DNA of 64,000 nucleotides, taken from NCBI GenBank assembly GCA_023313575.1, contig JAJTTP010000007.1, forward strand, positions 992,001 through 1,056,000, written 5' to 3'. Position numbers and translations under genes: made by a program. The notes beneath the pieces are model-generated. The model saw only the letters and a list, made by a program, of their open reading frames with translations. It searched no databases and was not told the DNA's origin. The DNA comes from Eutypella sp. D-1. Lineage: Eukaryota; Ascomycota; Sordariomycetes; Xylariales; Diatrypaceae. Positions 59,779-64,000 of the stretch are shown here, piece after piece. The stretch's first letter is position 1. Every line of letters begins with the position of its first letter.

Positions 59779-61439
59779 ATGTCGAAGCTTTCAGTGGACG
59801 TGGTGGCCCCGAATGGGGTCGCATACACGCAACCGACAGGCTTGTTCATCAACAATGAGTTCGTAGAGGCCGCCAAGGGCGAGACGATAGACTCCATCGA
59901 CCCAGCGTCAGTAGAAACCCCCAAGATCCTGTACTGGGGATTGGTCTCGCAACGGTAGATTCAGTTGTTAATCATAAACCAGAACGGAGGAGATTATCGC
60001 GACCGTGCAAGCCGCAGGTGAGGATGACGTCGACAAGGCCGTCAGAGCGGCGCGGGCGGCGCTGAAGCACGAGTCCTGGAAGCACTTGCCTGCGTCCGAT
60101 CGAGGGGCCCTCATGTATAAGCTCGCGGACCTGATAGAGCAGAAGCGAGAGCTTCTGGCCACCATCGAGGCCTGGGATAACGGTAGGTCATTCACACGCG
60201 TGGGCCCCCCCTCCTTTGTCAATACGCATTCAAGAGACGCTTAACATGGGGTCGCCAGGCAAATCGTACAACGAGGCGCTCGAGACCGACCTCGTCGATG
60301 CCGTCTCCGTAATCCGCTACTACGCCGGGTGGGCGGACAAGCGGTTCGGGCAGACGATCGACACGAACCACAAGAAGTTCGCGTACACGCTCCGGCAGCC
60401 GGTGGGAGTGGTGGCGCAGATCATCCCGTGGAACTACCCGCTCTCGATGGCGACGTGGAAGCTAGGGCCGGCGTTGGCCTGCGGCAATACCGTGGTGCTC
60501 AAGGCCGCCGAGCAGACACCCCTGAGCATCCTCGTGCTCGGCTCCCTGGTCCGTGAGGCCGGCTTCCCACCGGGTGTGGTGAACCTGGTCAATGGACTGG
60601 GGCGCGTCGCGGGCGCTGCCCTCGTGAGTCACCCGCTCGTCGACAAGGTCGCCTTTACGGGTAGTACGGCGACGGCGCGCTCCATCATGGGGCTCGCGGC
60701 GCGCACGCTCAAGAACGTCACCTTCGAGACGGGAGGCAAATCGCCGCTGCTCGTCTTCAACGATGCCGACCTCGCCCAGGCCGTCAAGTGGTCGCACATG
60801 GGCATCATGTCAAACCAGGGCCAGATCTGCACCGCGACCTCCCGCATCCTCGTCCAGGAGGGCGTCTACCGCGACTTTGTGGCGCGGTTCGTCGACACCG
60901 TCAAGGAGGTGAGCAGGGTCGGCGACCAGTGGGATAAGGAGACATACCAAGGCCCCCAGGTGTCAAAGGTGCAGTACGAGCAGATCCTACAGTATATCGC
61001 CAGCGGCAAGGAGGAGGGCGCGACCGTTGCAGCGGGCGGGAAGCCACTGCGCGTAGGCGAGAAGGGTAAGGGGTTCTTCATCGAGCCCACGGTATTCACT
61101 GACGTGGCGCCAACGACACGCATCTGGCGAGAGGAGATCTTCGGGCCGGTGGTAGCGATCGCCAGCTTCCGGGATGAAGAGGAGGCCGTGGCCCTAGCCA
61201 ACGACACGACGTACGGCCTCGGCGCCGCCGTCTTCACTACCGACCTCGAGCGAGCGCATCGGGTGGCCGCGGAGGTCGAAGCAGGCATGGTCTGGATAAA
61301 TAGCAGCCAAGACTCCGACCCGCGGGTCCCCTTTGGCGGGGTAAAGCAAAGCGGCATTGGTAGGGAGCTGGGTGAGGCCGGTCTGGAGGCCTACTCACAG
61401 ATCAAGGCCGTGCATGTTAACATGGGATCTAAGTTGTGA
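59779..61439 (+). CDS. NAD(P)-dependent aldehyde dehydrogenase
   Basis: Oxidises an aldehyde to an acid. Exons 59779-59930, 59983-60182 and 60259-61439 give 510 residues in one model. An alternative first intron (59911-59989, donor GTAGAA) gives 501 residues and a more usual DPAS-EIIATV join, so the first junction is uncertain. The family is unmistakable: TGLFINNEFVEA near the N-terminus, PWNYPLSMATWKLGPALACG, the FTGST coenzyme loop, the general base Glu in FETGGKSP (about 274) and the catalytic Cys in NQGQICTATSR (about 308). EIFGPVV and the C-terminal PFGGVKQSGIGRELG block complete it. All catalytic residues are present. Its place directly downstream of the terpene cyclase, on the same strand, suggests oxidation of a terpene aldehyde, but a role in general metabolism is possible. 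Confidence 0.9.
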
Positions 61440-62495
61440 GTTTTGGGCTTGCGAGACCCGATAGGGTATGTGCTTGTACAACAGATAAGGGCAGCTTCTT
61501 GTATGTAAATATCCTTACGGTAGAGCATAGGACGTCGGTACCGGAATCTATGAGATAGTGATAACTATGGATTCACATCTGATGACGTACAGACCGAAGC
61601 ATTAGCTCCGAATCAGGAGGAGTGCTATAAGAACATCTCAACTGAAATCCTATGCAATCTCCAGACCTAATCGTCTTGACTATAATCAGAGGCTCATTCC
61701 GAGAACATCATAAGTATCGTAAATCATGCTAAGGTACCTACGGCTAGAGTCTCACCCGCGATCGATGCCAGAGATCCCAAATAGTTGGCCTCGCTGGATG
61801 ATGATTTAACTAGGAGTAAGCCTCTTGTTTTCGCTCAAGTCATCCGAACCATGATCCAAGACTAGCCATAGAATCAGAGGCGAGCTCGCTGTGTTTTTAA
61901 TTTCGATTGGCCGTCGCATATTGCGTTAGGTAGCCTTTATTTGGGCTCACTTCACGTATTTAGAGACATGCATGGATACTGTCATCCTCTTGGTACCGAT
62001 CAACACTAGCTACAGATCTATTAATCCAAGATACGATGTATGGATGGGCAACGGGCCTGAAGCGGCGAAACCTGGACGCAGAAATAAGAGAGAAATCCCC
62101 TGTTGCTAGGCTAGACATTGAAATTGCACAGTGACGGTTCTGCGATCTGATGCTCCCATTTGAGTCTTTTGGAATGCTTGGTGCTGAACCTGATGAATTG
62201 TCAACTCCGGTCGCATGCCACGCTCGCGCAGTTCTGGAAGCGATCACGACTGTTAAATTGAACGCAATATACATACGTAGGAAATTTATTCATCAAGTAT
62301 GACAGGGCGTCTGATGTTGCGGGACAGCGAGAAAGAGGAGGGAAGCTGAAAAATAGGGGGAGGGGCCGGCGGCAGAATAGGACAGAAGGAGCGGGGCAGC
62401 AGATAAAAAAAAAGAAGAAAGGAAGAGAGGAAATACAAGAGGGTAGGTAGTAACTATGGAACACCCGACAAAAAGAAAAGTAGGCGGGAAGGTCC
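61440..62495. other. intergenic
   Basis: About 1 kb between the dehydrogenase stop and the tRNA gene. No gene is seen; minus-strand frames near 61960-62497 are short and low in complexity. Confidence 0.55.
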
Positions 62496-62504
62496 AAAAA
62501 AAAA
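62496..62504 (-). terminator. RNA polymerase III terminator of tRNA-Ile
   Basis: An A9 run on the plus strand reads as T9 on the transcribed strand, beginning 9 nt after the 3' end of the tRNA. This is the standard Pol III stop signal. Confidence 0.7.
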
Positions 62505-62512
62505 GAAACAGC

Positions 62513-62618
62513 TGGTCACGGAGAGGCTTGAACTCTCGACTTTCGCATTTACCAGTGATACTTCGCCAGAGCGGAAATATTATTAGTACGACACTCTAAC
62601 CAACTGAGTTACGCGACC
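62513..62618 (-). tRNA. tRNA-Ile (anticodon AAU) with intron
   Basis: Read on the minus strand the cloverleaf is complete. The acceptor stem GGTCGCG pairs with CGTGACC (one G-T pair), the D stem is ACTC/GAGT, the anticodon stem TCGTA pairs with TGCGA, and the T arm is GAGAG-TTCAAGC-CTCTC. The anticodon loop CTAATAA gives AAT (AAU), which reads isoleucine AUU and, after A34 deamination, AUC. About 32 nt interrupt the loop after position 37, the canonical tRNA intron site. The span of 106 nt minus 32 leaves 74 nt with the discriminator base A. CCA is not encoded, as usual in eukaryotes. Confidence 0.9.
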
Positions 62619-63612
62619 TGCGAATTTTCGGGTTTGGTTGGACTTCTGAGCTCTTATCGCCTGCTATATCGGAGATTGAATCGGAGGCGGGGTTTGCTCT
62701 CTTGTGCGGGTCTCTTGGCACGAAGTACGTGCTGAATGTGTAGAGTCTCCACTTCGGCCGAGATCGGTGTTATGGTTGGTTGGTTCTATTGGGTATCCGT
62801 TTACTACGTATGGAAAAATCATAAAAGTATGTAGCGGCCGGTAATTTCTCGGGCGATCATGCCATGTACTACATGTGTCGTCCTTCCATTAGGTACTTAC
62901 CTTTACGTAGGTACATTCATCGGGTCCTGGATCTCACATTGTTGAGCGGGCCGGAGTAGGCTTTTTTTCTTCTTTCATACCCTAGGTTAGTAATGGTAGA
63001 TGCTTTGCACGATAATGTATATCAGCAGTATGTCGCATCTTGTCTATTCGCTTACACCATGGTCTAACAGAATATGAAGGCCCCCGACATAGATTAATTC
63101 TGTGTCTTTTGCACCTTCCCACTATAAGGGATAAGGACAATTGTGGACAACTCCATAGACTTGGACATTGATAGCATCGGGATGTGTGTGATGCATATGC
63201 TGTTGATTTCTTGACACAGGAAGCCTAGCTTACAAGTAGTTACATGACCTTCAGTTCCCAATTCTAATGTGTAGCGTACGTGGTGTATAATGTATAACTT
63301 AGATGGATGGATGGTCATGACACGGGCCAACGCCAACCCCCTGCCCCCTACCCGCCTGAAGTGTCCGCCCGCCAACATGTTTTTATTAACCTTTTTTTTT
63401 ACCGTCGTCTTCATCGTGGGGTTATACGTGTGCATCTCGACATGCGGGTGTAGAATCCCGAGACACTGTGGGTTGCGGCTCAGACACAACACAGCCCTCT
63501 TTGTTAATCATCTCCCCTAGCAGCACATCTCTAACGGGATGTGCCTCTACTACTTGTCCACCTCCTAGCTCCCTTCCCACGCTTCCTTGTCTATCTTGGC
63601 CTTATAGGCGAC
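62619..63612. other. intergenic
   Basis: DNA upstream of the minus-strand tRNA and the 3' flank of the minus-strand PDH E1 beta gene. A 132-codon minus frame at 63094-63492 has no recognisable features. Confidence 0.55.
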
Positions 63613-64000
63613 CTATACCTTCAGCATCTTGGCAGTGTAGTCCTCGATCAGCTTCTCGGTGGGGAAGCTCATCTCCTCGAGCTTCTGGGCGTAGGGGGTG
63701 GGCACCTCAGCACCAGTGATGCGCTGGGCAGGGGTGTCGAGGTAGTCGAAGGCGTACTCCATGGTCAGGGCGAGGATCTCGGCACCGATGCCAAAGGCGG
63801 GGAAGCCGGACTCGACCGATACAAGACGGCCCGTCTTCTTGACCGACCCGACGATGGTGTCGATGTCGAGCGGCTTGATGGACCGCAGGTTGATGACCTC
63901 AACTTCCACGCCATAGTTCTTCTTGAGGTTCTCAGCCGCCACCATGCATTGACCCACGGTCCGGGACTGCGAAACCATGGTGATGTCCTTGCCCACACGC
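63613..64000 (-). CDS. PDB1: pyruvate dehydrogenase E1 beta subunit, C-terminal part (cut by window edge)
   Basis: Mitochondrial enzyme that, with E1 alpha, decarboxylates pyruvate using thiamine diphosphate in the pyruvate dehydrogenase complex. Only the last 129 codons are in the window; the gene runs off the right edge. The visible part is the transketolase C-terminal domain: GKDITMVSQSRTVGQ, EVEVINLRSIKPLDIDTI, SVESGFPAFGIGAEI and the end PTPYAQKLEEMSFP, with the stop at 63613-63615. These blocks are nearly invariant in eukaryotic E1 beta. It is a housekeeping gene with no link to the terpene genes, so it helps mark the right limit of that locus. Confidence 0.93.
   Translation of the reverse strand, partial: RVGKDITMVSQSRTVGQCMVAAENLKKNYGVEVEVINLRSIKPLDIDTIVGSVKKTGRLVSVESGFPAFGIGAEILALTMEYAFDYLDTPAQRITGAEVPTPYAQKLEEMSFPTEKLIEDYTAKMLKV

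Overview
The window looks like nuclear DNA of a filamentous ascomycete (Pezizomycotina, most likely a sordariomycete). Genes carry short GT..AG introns (about 50-150 nt) with CTAAC/CTGAC-type branch sites. Both strands are used and there are no operons. The intergenic DNA is full of CTAC/GTAG steps, homopolymer runs and CT-rich leaders. Recognisable families (Rgd1-type RhoGAP, Mediator Med12/Srb8, S1/P1 nuclease, PQ-loop transporter, hybrid histidine kinase, fusicoccadiene-synthase-type terpene cyclase, PDH E1 beta) fit that placement. The species cannot be named from the sequence alone.

Left part (1-26.4 kb): an unknown protein with one C-terminal membrane segment (minus); a five-exon F-BAR/RhoGAP gene of the RGD1 type; a small three-exon gene for an Asterix/WDR83OS-type ER membrane protein, too fragmented to show as one open frame; an unknown 394-residue protein; a gene-free stretch of about 7 kb; a complete MED12/SRB8 gene; and an unknown gene whose long frame is cut by one in-frame TAG.

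Middle part (26.4-45 kb): a very small secreted protein with one intron, a Ypq1/PQLC2-type seven-helix PQ-loop transporter (minus), a secreted S1/P1 zinc nuclease with all metal ligands present, and a seven-exon Gly/Asn-rich secreted cell-wall-type protein. Gene density is low.

Right part (45-64 kb): an RraA-like aldolase/decarboxylase, a Dabb-fold protein and a 1350-residue hybrid histidine kinase (minus). Then comes a compact putative terpene gene set, all on the plus strand: a wax-synthase-type membrane acyltransferase, a stand-alone class I terpene cyclase related to the N-terminal half of fusicoccadiene synthase, and an aldehyde dehydrogenase. An intron-containing tRNA-Ile(AAU) and the 3' end of the pyruvate dehydrogenase E1 beta gene close the window.

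How the parts may work together: the terpene cyclase would make a hydrocarbon or alcohol from a prenyl diphosphate supplied in trans (its own prenyltransferase half is absent), the dehydrogenase could oxidise an aldehyde intermediate, and the acyltransferase could esterify a hydroxyl. No P450 or prenyltransferase lies between them. This is the most interesting locus in the window. Its product cannot be predicted from the sequence.
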